From assembly GCF_964355755.1 (NCBI RefSeq), contig NC_092678.1, forward strand, positions 23,788,365 through 23,852,364: a DNA stretch of 64,000 nt. The letters run 5' to 3'. Position 1 is the stretch's first letter, and every line of letters begins with the position of its first letter. The notes under the pieces were generated by a model, which was not told the DNA's origin, did no database searches, and saw only the letters and a list, made by a program, of their open reading frames with translations. This DNA is from Antedon mediterranea (lineage: Eukaryota; Echinodermata; Crinoidea; Comatulida; Antedonidae). The position numbers and the translations under genes are program-made. This document shows positions 23,798-36,800 of this stretch, in pieces.

Positions 23798-26700
23798 ATG
23801 AATTATTTTCATTTTAAAAAATCCACAGAAATAGAAAGGATGGTAATGACATCAAGTGCTACTGTTGAGAATTTACATGTTTTACTACAACAAATACGAA
23901 GTTGGAGACCAAAGCGATGTCCAGGTTTTGATAAGCCTCCGTGTCCCATTCGAGTTGTAGTGTTCGGAAAGTGTGGTGCCGGTAAAAGCTCACTTATAAA
24001 TAGCTTATATTGGCTGTCTAGATACGACTTAAAAAATTCCAATCCTGGACATTTTGAGAGTATAGTAGCGTGTTCACCAGCAGATGTCCAAACTACTGGT
24101 GGAAACACTACACGACTTGTGAAGTTAGACGTCTCTGACAACATGGAGTTTGTAGATTCAAGAGGATTTCAAACAACAGACATCAACGTCCGCAGATTGA
24201 TAACCATGATATGCAGTAAGTTGTCTTGCATTTTTAATTTAGTCAGGAAAGTTACGGTACATTTTGGAGAACAATGGTGATTTTAGTGATTTATGATGCG
24301 CTGGTTATGTATTTTTTTTCCATTATGGCTCTGTTTTTTTTTCTGTTTAGAGGGTTATGGACAATTCGATAAAGACATGGATTGGATACCACTATGGAAA
24401 ACATATTTATATCCATTTTTTTACGACTATGTTCGCAAAATGGATTTTGCTGTATTTGTTGTCAGGTATGTCGCTATTATAATAGGATGATTTTGTAACA
24501 CACTTGTGACACAATGCATTAAAATACTACTATATTTAACATTATCTCTATCACTATTAATTGTTATGCATAATAACATATCACCTTTCTAACAATTGAA
24601 TTTTACACAGTGCGAACAACGAAAACTATATTGAAGAGTGTAGAGCTTTCATTGGTCCTATAAAAGACGGAATAGGTAGGTACAGTATTACATTTTTGGT
24701 ATAATATTTATAACTTTATAAGACGTTTACTATAATAACTTTAAATAAAAGTTAATGACGTGTTGATTGGGTCATTTTGTTTGTGAGTGACGAATTCAGT
24801 TCTTAGATCCAAAGCATTTTCTTAATTGAACAGTCAAAATTTGGATTTGCACTATATTTTGAAATAATTAACTGTATCAGTAGGACTGATATCATAGATA
24901 TCATCATAAACATAGTTATCATCATTAATCATTTAGCTCTGTGCACAATATTGCATAACAAAATTTACTTCATTTCCATTCTATCAAGATTAAATTTTAA
25001 ACATCATTATAAAATATTATCAAAACTTAAACTTGATTTTGGCCAATTTGTAATTTGGTTTTTAATTAGGGTATGCACCACTTGTTGTTGTTACTTCAAG
25101 AGATAAACTTGATTCTTCTAAGAAAAGAAGTATGGAGGTGAACCTGACGGCCTATGGTAAGTTAATTTTCTTTTTTACCTTTTCATGTTGAAACTAGAAT
25201 ATTACTACAATAATGTATGTAAAATCAAGGATTAATCTTGTGTACTATGGAATGACACACCTACTTGATGTAATTTATATCACAACCAAGGCAAGTTTTG
25301 ACTGTCTAATCAACCAAGCTTCTCGATTTCAGTTGAACGAACCCATTCTCTATATACAAACCAAACAGTTTCCAATTGATTGGTTTAATCAAATACTATT
25401 GGTATACTTTTATCAAGAAATACTATATAAAACATGGAATTGCATTTTATCATTTGAACAAACAAAATCAAACCCAAATTATTTCTGCCTGGCTTTTCGA
25501 AATTAATCGCGATTCTAGGAAAAATTGTTATCTGTATGATAAAAAATAAATAATTATTCACTTATGTTATTGATATTTTTAAATTAAACCATAACATAGG
25601 TGCACACGCAGCTGTCTTTGTTGAAAATTACACAACACGAACAGATAGGGAACGAATGACTATTACTGAAGTTGACACCAATAAACACTTTGATTTATGT
25701 AAAGTGTTCACGACAATCCAGAGAGAATACAATCATTTTTTAACAGGAAAATATGAACATCGACATTCTCGTTTCCTAAAACCAGCAATCATTGTGCTGA
25801 TATTGATGCTTTGTGGTTTTCTGTTAGGTAAGCAAGTTTCCATCGCATACACTGTACCCATGACGTACCTCAAAATTAGATATGAAAATATCTGTGCTCA
25901 TAATTAAAATTACGTTTATGTTAAAACAATACTTTCTCGTAAAACTTGACTGACGTGACTCCTCTTTATCTCTTTACTACCAACATGGACAAAATAAAAA
26001 TTATAAATGTCTATTTACTGGAACTTAGGGTGGCATAGAGCTGGTTTTAATGGTGTGCGTCGTGACTGCAGTGACTTTGGCATTATGTCGGGAAATGGTG
26101 TAAATACTATTCGACCAGGCAGTGGAGAGCCGTTCAATGCTTATTGCGATATGACGACAGATGGCGGTGGTTGGACAGTACGTACATACCATTTTTCAAA
26201 TCCCATATTGGTCTTCCCCGAGTTACTATTGCATCACCATTTATATTTAGTAGGGTTTCCACTGACGTTGTGTTATTAGGAGTGAACCGGATTTGTGTGC
26301 CGATAAATATACTTATATAATTATATATATAAGAAAAACTTGTGTGTGACCCCTAAAAACGAACCCTTATGATTATTAATATAAAAAGACAACATAAATA
26401 ACAAAGATAAAATCAGAACTTTTGAACTATGAAGTTTGTTTCCAAAAGGTCCTAAGGCGCTTTCTCTTCTGTACCTTACTCGTTGAACCTGTAAGGGATA
26501 TTATATTGTATGGTAGGCCTAATAGTATAAATGCACGAACAAAATCTAGAAGAACAAAGTCTATAAACGGTGATACCTGTAAGCATTGATAATAATAATA
26601 AGTTATGATTATATTATCTTAAAGGTTATTCACAGAAATTCTGATAGATCTGATGGATTTTTTAATAAAAGTTGGGAAATGTACAAAACTGGTTTCGGGG

Positions 26701-27589
26701 AACGAGATCAAGATCATTGGCTTGGAAACGAGAAGATTTATCGGCTAACTAACGTATCAAAATACGAGTTAAGAGTTGATTTAACATCATTCAAAAGTGG
26801 TTCTCGATTTGCTCTCTATGACAATTTCAAGATAAGCAGTGAAGGCAGCTTGTATAGGCTACATATTGGTGCCTATAGCGGTGATGCTGGTACGTAGTGA
26901 ATGACGGTGTGGGTTTTTTTTAACCCTTTTTCCTCTTTCGTGCCTTTTCGTTTGATTGATAAACAATATAATAAATCGGGATAATGATGTATAGGAACAA
27001 CGAACTATCATAATAATAACACTGGTATTCATTGAAAATATAGGACAATTAATTATAATGTGAAAATTAAGGAAAATTATTGACGATTGATTATAAAAAT
27101 AATAATGACAACACTTGATAATAATTAATGGTTGCAACGTTGATGGTGGGTGAAAAGATAACAGATAATTAGGTGCGATTAATGATAAAAATGATTATGC
27201 TAATAATGAAAATGATGTGGATACAGTATAAATGATAATGATCCTACAAAATGTCTTTTTTTTTATATATAGGGGATGCTCTGATATGTCACAATGGAGC
27301 TTCGTTTTCATCCATATCCGGCAAGCAGTCAAAACACAAATGGTGGTGGTTAAGTGAGTGTTCCCATAGCAACCTCAACTACGCGCCCGGCGCATATAAA
27401 GGCCTCTATTGGACTCATTTTGAAGACGCAAAACTGAAATCAGCCGAAATGAAAATTCGTAGAATCGATTACTTTCGATTTGTTTATATTTGGTATGCAT
27501 ACTCAATTCTTCATTTGCCAGAGATAATTCTGGCAATTACAGCGATTATTATAATAACAGTAGCATGGACTGTAATAAAAAATAACTGA
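23798..27589 (+). CDS. Membrane protein fusing a P-loop GTPase to a fibrinogen-related domain
   Basis: Eight exons: 23798-24215, 24351-24465, 24611-24675, 25070-25156, 25600-25827, 26029-26177, 26625-26889 and 27273-27589. Every junction is GT-AG and in phase (1, 2, 1, 1, 1, 0, 1), giving 547 residues. Residues 52-240 form a GTPase: P-loop GKCGAGKSS (57-65), Thr-rich switch I (about 99-105), DSRG (120-123) and a G4-like TSRDKLD (208-214). A basic stretch (RHSRFLK) precedes membrane segment 1 (about 289-305). Residues 306-506 are a fibrinogen C-terminal domain: RRDCSDFG, YCDMTTDGGGWTV, WLGNEKIYRLT, HNGASF, SNLN, EMKIRR. A second hydrophobic segment (about 524-544) ends the protein. Predicted topology: GTPase in the cytosol, fibrinogen domain outside. 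The GTPase subfamily is unresolved (AIG1/GIMAP- or IFI44-like are options). An alternative start is Met at 23840. Confidence 0.8.
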
Positions 27590-27610
27590 AGGCCTACGCG
27601 ATATAAAAAT

Positions 27611-27776
27611 CCCTGTCTACACTATATCAAACTGTATTTGTCCAAAAAATGTGATGTGCCCATATATGGTAGTACTATGCTCAAATATGGTAGTGATATG
27701 ACATCATCATGTCCATATATGGGCACATCACATTTTTTTGTCACATAAAGTTTTTTATAGTGTATAAAAGGCTTTA
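27611..27776. mobile_element. MITE family A copy just downstream of the GTPase-fibrinogen gene
   Basis: CCCTGTCTACACTATATCAA at the left and TTATAGTGTATAAAAGGCTT at the right. It begins only 20 bases after the stop codon, so it probably forms part of the 3' UTR. Confidence 0.7.
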
Positions 27777-29220
27777 GGATAATTATAAGGAAATATTTCG
27801 ATTTTTTAGATAAGATATCATGTAAAAGTATTACCTATACTTCGTTTTTTGTTTCAGTAATGAAATAACGTACCACTATAAAGACAGATTAAATTTCCCA
27901 TTCATTTATTTTCATATGATACTCAACTGAAGTCGCTGACGGATTTGTATACAACTTATATATCTACCAGAGGCCCTATATTGCACACATAAAATAATAG
28001 GAATCTCTTTGGCCACATATACGTGTAGACATGCGTAATCATCTTTAAACTTAAAACTAATATAGAAATGTTAAGTATAATGAATTTACATATTATAAAT
28101 TAAATATACAATATAAATACAATTTACAATGATGTATAGGCCCTAATCGTTTTTTATTATATTTTAAAGTTATAGTATATGCGCAGCAAATTAGTTAAAG
28201 TTAACATTCATAAATTAATAATTAATAGTGCACACTGTATATAGGTTATCATGCATTAGAAAAAAGTTTAAATATCAAACGCTTGCTTTTGATTCATGTC
28301 AATATAATTATGCCTATTATAGTGAGAAAAAATATCAAAAGGTTGTATAATACAATGCAGTATTATTTTTGGTTTGTGAATACATTTATAATGGTGGTTG
28401 GTTAATTTTTTAAATATTTTTTAAATTTTTATTTTTATTTTTTTTAAGTACAGTATGGATCGTCGTAAAAATATAAATAAGTATTAGTAAACACTGCCTA
28501 GTTAAGTCTATACTTTCATTTTAATTGATGCAAATTGGTGGTTTTTAACTAATGTTTTTATTCAGCGTAGGAATAATAATGCCCTGTTTCCTGTATTATG
28601 ATTAATGCTTATGTCATCATGGCGAAGAGACAGTTGACATGTGCGTAGTGGGGAAATCCCCAGTGGTAACAAACCGTTACGTTACACACGCACGTGAGAA
28701 AATGTCTCCCTTCGTGATGTCATTAACGCATAAGACAGTGCATTTGGTTTGAACGATTAACAAATCCGCATTATTATTTTATTTTAATAATGTTAGCACC
28801 AAGGAAAATATATAAAACCACATTTACGTTACACAATAGCTATATTTCTAATAAATAATTCTATCATTGGATACAATACGTTCACCTAAACTAGGGTATT
28901 ATGACATGGCCTATTGCTACGTTTATCTAGTTACTATTAATTAAAAAGTAAATACTTTTATATAATAATTGCTTGTTGCTTAATAAACTATTAGTATAGT
29001 ATCAAATGTATTGCGTAATATTTTAACAAGCACCAGATATTTATTTCGTTTTTAATAATAATATTTAAACCAAATCACATTAGTTCATCAAATCACCCTC
29101 AGATAAAACATTTTTGTAAGAATTATACTACATTTTTTCTCAAACAATCTGCTAAACATAGAGAGAATGTATAATGTTGCAGATTTATTCTGAGCTAAGT
29201 GGGCCTACTATGAATACATT
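27777..29220. other. AT-rich intergenic region, nothing recognised
   Basis: Between the 3' ends of the GTPase-fibrinogen gene and the Piccolo-like gene. No exon, RNA gene or clear repeat was found. Confidence 0.4.
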
Positions 29221-29485
29221 GTTATCCAAATAAACATAATTTGTCCTCTTTTTCGTCAACATACATTACAAGATGTACGCGCAATGCAAGATAATGACCA
29301 CAAATAATTATTTTCCACTGAGGACGCAACGAGCAAAGGACGTAAAAGTAGGTTAACCAATCAAAAGCAAGTACGGATCACCATCCGAATGTTTGTAGTC
29401 ATTTGTGGTCATTATCTTGCATTGCGCGTACATCTTGTAATGTATGTTGACGAAAAAGAGGACAAATTAGGTTTATTTGGATAAC
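29221..29485. mobile_element. Foldback element with 85-base inverted arms
   Basis: Arms 29221-29305 and 29401-29485 are inverse copies differing at one position. They start GTTATCCAAATAAAC and run inward to TAATGACCACAAAT. The 95-base loop contains an ACCAATCA motif like MITE family B. The right arm supplies AATAAA (minus strand, 29472-29477), 155 bases past the stop of the Piccolo-like gene. Confidence 0.75.
29472..29477 (-). terminator. Candidate poly(A) signal of the Piccolo-like gene, inside the foldback arm
   Basis: AATAAA on the minus strand at a typical distance from the stop codon (29632-29634). Confidence 0.35.
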
Positions 29486-29631
29486 CCATTTGTCATTTGT
29501 TAATTGGAGCTCTAATTATCCGTTAATACTATCCCGTCGATGAAATTGTTCTTTTAATATATATTACTAATAGAATTAAAATCAATTTATAATACGAAGC
29601 AAGATTAGCCTCGGCCAACTGATGACGAAGG

Positions 29632-30898
29632 TTAAGGAGTTCTAGGTGAACTAGGTGTAAATAATCTATACCAAGCTGTGACTTTGCCACTTGACATGTC
29701 CACATTATCAAGCCATATCATAGTTTCCCCGACCATCGTGTTTCTACTAAATCTCCCGCCATCTGCCCAAAGCATAACCTAAAAAATAGACAAATAGAAA
29801 AGGTACATTAATTCTATAATTTAATTAATGTCCAGTAAAATCTAAAAACATATGACGTCATCGTTAGCGATGTTATTTTTAAAGCCGGCCCTCTAGAGTT
29901 TATTGAAAAAACTTTCATCACATCATGCGCGCACACGGCAGACGATCAAATTGTAACGAGAAGAAACTAATATAAAACTACTTTTTTTGAGTGGAATAGT
30001 TAAGTAATATTTATACAGGTTCAGGAAACGGTAAGCCTAGTAAACTTAGACTACTCATATAAAGGATCAGAGCTTGACAAGTTTAGGATAAAAAGGTTTA
30101 ACTAGACTAAAGGCTAGGCCTAGGCCTAGGCCCAACTGGTTTGTTTTTTTCCTGTCCATCATGGACCATCCCACAGCACGGGCACGGGCCCGGGCCCGTC
30201 ACAATATGCCTGACAGGCATTTTCTATTTGGGCCTAGCTAGTGAGAGTGTAGAAATTAGACGAGCTATTGACTTAGGCCTAAACCTACTAGAGGCCTACT
30301 ACTATAAGTATAATATTGGCAAATAAATTAAAAAGTTTTAGTACAGTCATATATCGCTATAAATACTGCAAAAATACCTGTAAGGAAGCGCCTATAATTG
30401 GTTTATGGAATATGAATTCTTGACTAAAAACTGGTTCTAACTGTTGTTTGATTGTATGCGATTTCTTCTTAGAAACTTTTTTATTGCCCATAAATAGAAA
30501 TAGCTTCACGTATACATCTATAAATATATGAAAACAACATATTTTCAAAAACAAAATTATTGATATTTTCTTTAATAATAAATATATATTCCTAATTAAT
30601 ATAATAACGGTATGCCTATTTACTGAATGCATTCTGTGTATTATTAGCTATTTTGTTTAGTCTGTATATTGGTATAAATAATGATAAGTTTAAAATTTAA
30701 AGTAAGTGTATGTTCATGCCAGTATAGAAGGAAACATGTACTGTAATTACTTGTTTGATTTACCTGGAATATGATCGGTGTCTTTTAACTTGAAAGTCAT
30801 TTTTCTACACTGTATGATATCAACATAAAAGTAATCTCCGTCTGATCTTTTATCCTTTTTTAAACCAAGTTTGATTTCTCCAGTTGACTCTCTTGTTG
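29632..30898 (-). other. PCLO: C2B domain and C-terminus of the Piccolo-like protein (three exons)
   Basis: GEIKLGLKKDKRSDGDYFYV, DIIQCRKMTFKLKD, DHIPDVYVKLFLF and GETMIWLDNVDMSSGK match Piccolo C2B closely. The loops lack a full aspartate set, so this C2 probably does not bind calcium. The stop follows a short PSSPRTP tail. Confidence 0.88.
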
Positions 30899-33800
30899 CT
30901 AGAAAAAAAACCAATTATAGAATCTTTCTAATTAAGTTACCACATTCTATATAAAACCATTGATTGGCCGTTGATTTATGTTTTCTTTCATCTTTTCCGT
31001 TAATTTTTTGACAATTTATAAAGTTGTTTTGCCCTTGGTAATTTACTGTAAGCACAAACCAACTATGTATACTGTATTCCTGAATTTTATTTCTTTAGAA
31101 TTAAGTATTGTAATTAAGTGATATAATTAGATCGTATTTATTATGTGTTGTGAGATAATAATGTCAACCAATTGCATCATAAGTGATGTAATTACTTCTA
31201 ATCAATGTGTAATACTGTACTATTTCTAATGTTACTTGATTACTAATGTACTAGAACTAAATCTTTGTTTTAGAATCAGGTAGTTCTGATAAAATTATTA
31301 GTAAAAAAATGTACCACCGTTGATAATGAAATCCTAGATTAGTAATTTTTAAAAAGAGAACACAATGAAAAGTAAAATCAAATTGTAAACCCATTTTGAA
31401 GTGAAAAAAACGATTAATGTTTGCAATAGTAATCATAATTAATGTAGTGATGTAATGTTATACAAATGACAAATCATTATGTTATGCATGCAATTATGGT
31501 AAAGGAAAGTTATAATTGGAGATACATCGTTCCACGAGTGTTGCTAATGAATGCACATGCTCCATACCACCAATGACTATGGTTCTTATAACCATGTCAT
31601 TTTCATGCAAACTACAGTATGGTCTATTCTATAAAGTTATGTCCAGGTCATCAAAAAATTGACGTCATCAGTGACATTGCGAAGAGACAACATACGACGC
31701 TGGCGTACACCAAACGCATCAGTTCGTCTTTTTTATACGCATACGTCAACTGGTGCGTCTTTGATGTGTCAAGTTATTTCTTGAACAGAACCTTATAGCT
31801 AGTATGTTAAAAAGCATGATCGTGTTATGATATCAAATGTTACCTTTCCACAGTACGTCTGGCTGTCCTTAAAGATTGAAAAATTAAATTTCTTTTTTGA
31901 ACCCGTTTATCATAACAAGCCAGTTTGTAAAATTGTAAACAAAAATAAAACTAAACTTACATGTATCGTTTTTAAGATTGTTCAATAATGGCCCATTTTT
32001 GTATTGATTTTTTTACAAGTCTCTCTCTAAATAATATTATGCATAACAATGTGCAGATACAAAGGGATAGGATAGTATTTAAACGGGGAGATACTGTAAA
32101 TCAGGATCTAATCAATGCAATTTAACAAAAACTATGAACACACTGATTGAAAACTTACGAGGTAGTTCGGGATCTACAACCTGGCCTGGACCTAAATTAT
32201 CTCCTATAAGCATTCTAGTGTATACTGCAGTTTTCATGTTGATGGACGACTGTCGGTCGTTGGACTCGAACTGTCTGCTCCAAAGCTGACTGTGATAAGA
32301 TACATACAAATAAATCAATATATGCAAAAGGCTAAAGCCCTGTCTACACTATCAAATTTATGTGAAAAAAAAGTGATGTACCCATATATAGACATGATGT
32401 CATATCACTACCATATTTGGGCATATCACTACCATTTTTGAGCACATACCATTTTTGGTCAAACTAGTTTGATAGTGTAGACAGAGCATTAGAATGGTGC
32501 AGTAACACTTTAGTTTATTAAGCCTTTTGCACCCAACACAAATAGAATATTGACTGTACAAATTCCTAAGCACCATACAATAGCTTTAGCGTTATACTAG
32601 TACTGGAGTACAGTAGATTAATATGATTGTAAAAGTTGGGTAATTTACTGTGATTGTTGGATTAGTTAGTAAGTTAGGAGTACTCTTAACTAGAAACGAA
32701 AATGACCATACATAAACACGTGCTCTATTTATTAGGGCTTGCTCAATTTATTGCCAAGGCTCAGTAATTACTTACTGTAAACATATTTATAGGGACTTAA
32801 CATTATCTTTGTTTAATTACTATTATTACAACAACCTGTTAGAATCTGCCAAGTCACATAGTCTACGTGCGGCTATTTCACTATCGGCATTGCTTCCTTT
32901 TGTTTTCTTCCTTTTCCTTACTCTTTCTGCAATTATGAATTTTTAAAAATTACTTTTTGGTTTGTTTAGACTGTTTTCTAAACTCAAAATGCCATTTTAA
33001 TTCAACTTTTCCAATTATTTAAGAACTGCACGTGACATATTTACCGTTTGTTACAGATCTTGGGTAAACACCACTATCTTGCCTTTTTCGATCATGTACT
33101 GGGGTTGTATTTGTAGTAAAGTGACTAAAAAGAAATCAAACAAAAACAGGTTTAAATGGTACTGAAGACCTTTTGTAATTTCTAACTCTAATTGTGATTT
33201 GTTTTCTTATTTCTTGTCCATAGATAGTAAATTTCAACAGCAGTTTTATCCCAATTCGCGATAGTTTATGGAAATATTTCGATAACATTAGCAAGATGTT
33301 CCTACAATTCGATTGTTTTTTTTTTATTAAGAAGAGAGGTAAGATTTTATTCTGTACATTTCCTTTCGGACACGTCACTATTTCCATTATACTTAATGCT
33401 GAATTTGAATAATAATATTTTGCAATATCTATCGTGTGGCAGAAGAAGAAGAAGAAGAGACCAATTTATTGGTGTCTTTCCGAAGACTATAGACCTATAA
33501 TACAGTCTCTAGCAGTACTGTAGATATTTCGTCCAACCAAAAGAAGAGGAGTTCAATCTTGAATCATTTAAAAATGGTGGTGTGTTTTTTATAAAGACCT
33601 ACCATGACGATGTTCTCGGTCTATCGTCTGACATGTAATGACTGGCATAAGGCGTTCGTGCGTGTGTTTCCTGAAGTTTAAAAACGGGTGATTCGGTTCT
33701 GCTTTCGTCGTGGGCACTCTGAATCGTGTCTCCGCCATCATAAGCTAAAGAATAGAAATAACAGTTGATGGGTTTGAAGCTTGTTCACACGGACATTACT

Positions 33801-36800
33801 GAGGATGCTAAAGCTTGGTTCCCACTTGGGGCGCAGCGCAGCAGCGACTTAAGCGCGACGCCAGCAATTTTTCATCACTACGCTATGGGAAGCAGGGGAT
33901 TTGACGGTATCAGTAGCTCTTGATTGCGGTACTGTAAATATACACTAGGGTGAAAATGATATCGTGGATAGCTAGGTCGTAAAATGTATATATATATAAA
34001 AGAAACAGACATACAAGGTCTTCGCTTTGGATCTCTGCTTGTGAAGTTGAGTGGATCTTCATCACGTGAGGTTTTACGACGGGGTTTTCTGCTCATTTGG
34101 CTCGAGTCAGATCTGGTTCCTATCGAATCATCGGAATGTGTTTTTGATCGACGACGAGGCTGTTCGTTATGTATTACGACATCGGCTTTTATAGTAGATT
34201 TCTAAAAAATATATTTGAAATACATTTCTTGAGAAGTGCGATAAATGATGTTGTTTTGAAAGTAGCAAAACGAATAAAATAGATGAAAAAAACATTAAAG
34301 CTACAATATGTTTCTACTTGTAAACAATGGACATTGGTAACACATTATGAAATAATAGTTTCCTTACCGATATTTGGTTGGAACCAGAGCGTTTTCTTTT
34401 ATCCGTTTCTGAGCTTGATCCAGAGTTTGGTTGATCGGGTGGCGTTGATAACGATTTGTTCGAATGTCGATTGTCATGGTGATTTTTTGGATTAAAATTT
34501 GCAACTCGGATGGATTCTGGCAAAAGCAATGACGGTTTAAATTATTTACATTGGTGTATTGTATATGTACTGTACTATTTAGATATCTGGTCAGGATTTG
34601 ATCATTATTAAAAAACAAGCTAACAAAATGCCGATAGAATGAACGTGCTTTATTTAATAATGAAAGAGAACACAATGCAACAAAAAAACAAAAGTAGAAC
34701 ACCAACACGATTTTGAAATATCAATCAGTTAGTATTTACCTTTTGGTTTGTGGCGAACATCCGCTGATATCACGACGTCAGGCGAGGGTGTTTTATCTTT
34801 TAATTGGTTATTACTACTGGACGGCGAGTCTAAGGTGTGAGATGAGGACGAACGAGAGGACTGATTATGAGCAACTAGAAAGGGTGAATTAAGTTCTACC
34901 GAAGAGTGGGCAGGATGTTTAAAATAACTTGGTCTTTCTTGTGTATAAAATTGTCTGTCTGTAACCGGAGGTGACGTTGACAATGATCGTTTCATTTCTT
35001 GAGCTTCGTAGCTTTCAGTTGGTTTCTGCATTCTGGAGATGCGTAAATCAAAGTTTGCTGATTGTGGACGTTGCCTTTGATGCCGTTTTGGCGATTTTGA
35101 CGAGGCTCTTGTTCGAAGCGTGGGTTTATCCCTTTTTATTGGAATTGGTTGATCGGTTAGTTTAAGAGCACGGATTGCGTCATCTATTCTTGTGAGTGAC
35201 GTAGATATATCTGGGTGTTCTTCAGGTGACATTTGACCTATTAAATGAACTCCTGAATCTGAATTTTGAGGGTGATCTAAAAGAACAATTGAACGACTGG
35301 TATTAACGAGCAATATATACTTGAAAATTATTAACTTATTTGTAAAAATACTTTTAGTTTTGTTATATGTTTTATGAGAAGAGTTTGAAATATGATATTG
35401 CTATACATTTCATGAAATGTTAATTTATGTAGAATGTTAGAAAAATAAGACATAGTCGTAAAGTGCAATAAAATAAGCGTTGTTTACTAAACAACAAACA
35501 AATGGAATGCGAAGCCACAAGAAAAGGGAGGTCAAGTGCCACGTAGTGCAACAATGAATGCAACATTTAAAAAATACACAAAAGGGTAAAAATAACGAAG
35601 ATTAAAATGTTTAGATTAAAATCATACCTGGTGAACTGGCCTGTAGCTTTGCTAATCTGAAGATGTAAGAGGGGTGACATGAAAGGATGTTACTACAATA
35701 GACATAAATGTTTAAACAAACTATACAGTGCTATCAAAATGTTAGTACATATACCCGAAAACCGTTATGATTTCTCCAAGAGGCAACCAAACTTCTGGAA
35801 ACCTCTCTGACAAGGTGTCTAACTTCCTCAAACAGGTTGACCAAACCTGCATTCTCTCACCCTAGTAGGACACACTCATTTATCTTTCCTAGGAGTGCAT
35901 GATATGCCTTGATATGCAATGTGATTATGAAAATGTACTCAGTATGTTATTCATAATCCGGTTTGTAGGCCTAACACCAAAGAACTTCAATTTTAACATT
36001 ACCGCCACAAACTATTTATATATTTACGAATTTCTGCATGTACTCTATGACGCAACTGTTTTGAACATTTATACAACAATCAGTGATGAACGTAACGTAA
36101 TAAAATGATTATATTGTAACGTTTTGCTAAGTGATATATTAATAGTGGTTGCAAACAGCTTATAGTACAGTTTTCACAGATGTGTTTGTTATATCACTAC
36201 AAAGTCGTATGACATGAAGTAATAGATAGATTATAGGTAGTATACAAAATAATAATTATGTATTATCTTAAATAATATTGCTTGTAAACTATCCTAGAAT
36301 TTTAGATCAAAAGGGAATGGCCGGTTGTCATTCAGTACACGATTAAAAAACAATTCAAACGGTTAAAACGACATGCTTTGTTAAGTTTTAAAGATTTTGA
36401 AATTGTATGTAATTAATGTAATGTTCATTTGGCCTAATAGATAAGCACAGATATGAGCAGTAAAGATATTTAGCATTCGAATGAAATAAAACTAAAATTA
36501 AGTACAAACAGGGTGACATCCATCGAATAGAAGAAAATAAATAAAATAGATAGTATTTAGTATTATGGTAAAAGTTTACCTCGATCGATTGCTGAGACGT
36601 CTGAGATGGATCGATCCGTATCATATTCATACGCAGAAGAACTTGGAGAATCGTTATCAATTTGACCTGCGGACACCGGATATGACGTACCATCTGATAC
36701 GCGTTTCCAGAAGGCTGGGTCAGATGTACTTTGTTCACTGCGCGTCTTTGGTCGCGTCATCTGAGCCGGTGGTTGAAGGAAGAATCCACCTGGTTTGATG

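Noticed and set aside
26007-26279. Separate fibrinogen-domain gene starting at the ATG at 26007
   Set aside because: This start gives no signal peptide, and the preceding exon supplies an in-phase membrane segment through clean GT-AG sites, so a fused gene explains the sequence better. RNA evidence is still needed.
31844-31862. Possible 19-base microexon of the Piccolo-like gene
   Set aside because: It has splice-like borders, but including it breaks the frame into C2B. Direct joining of 32159-32289 to 30764-30898 is in phase.
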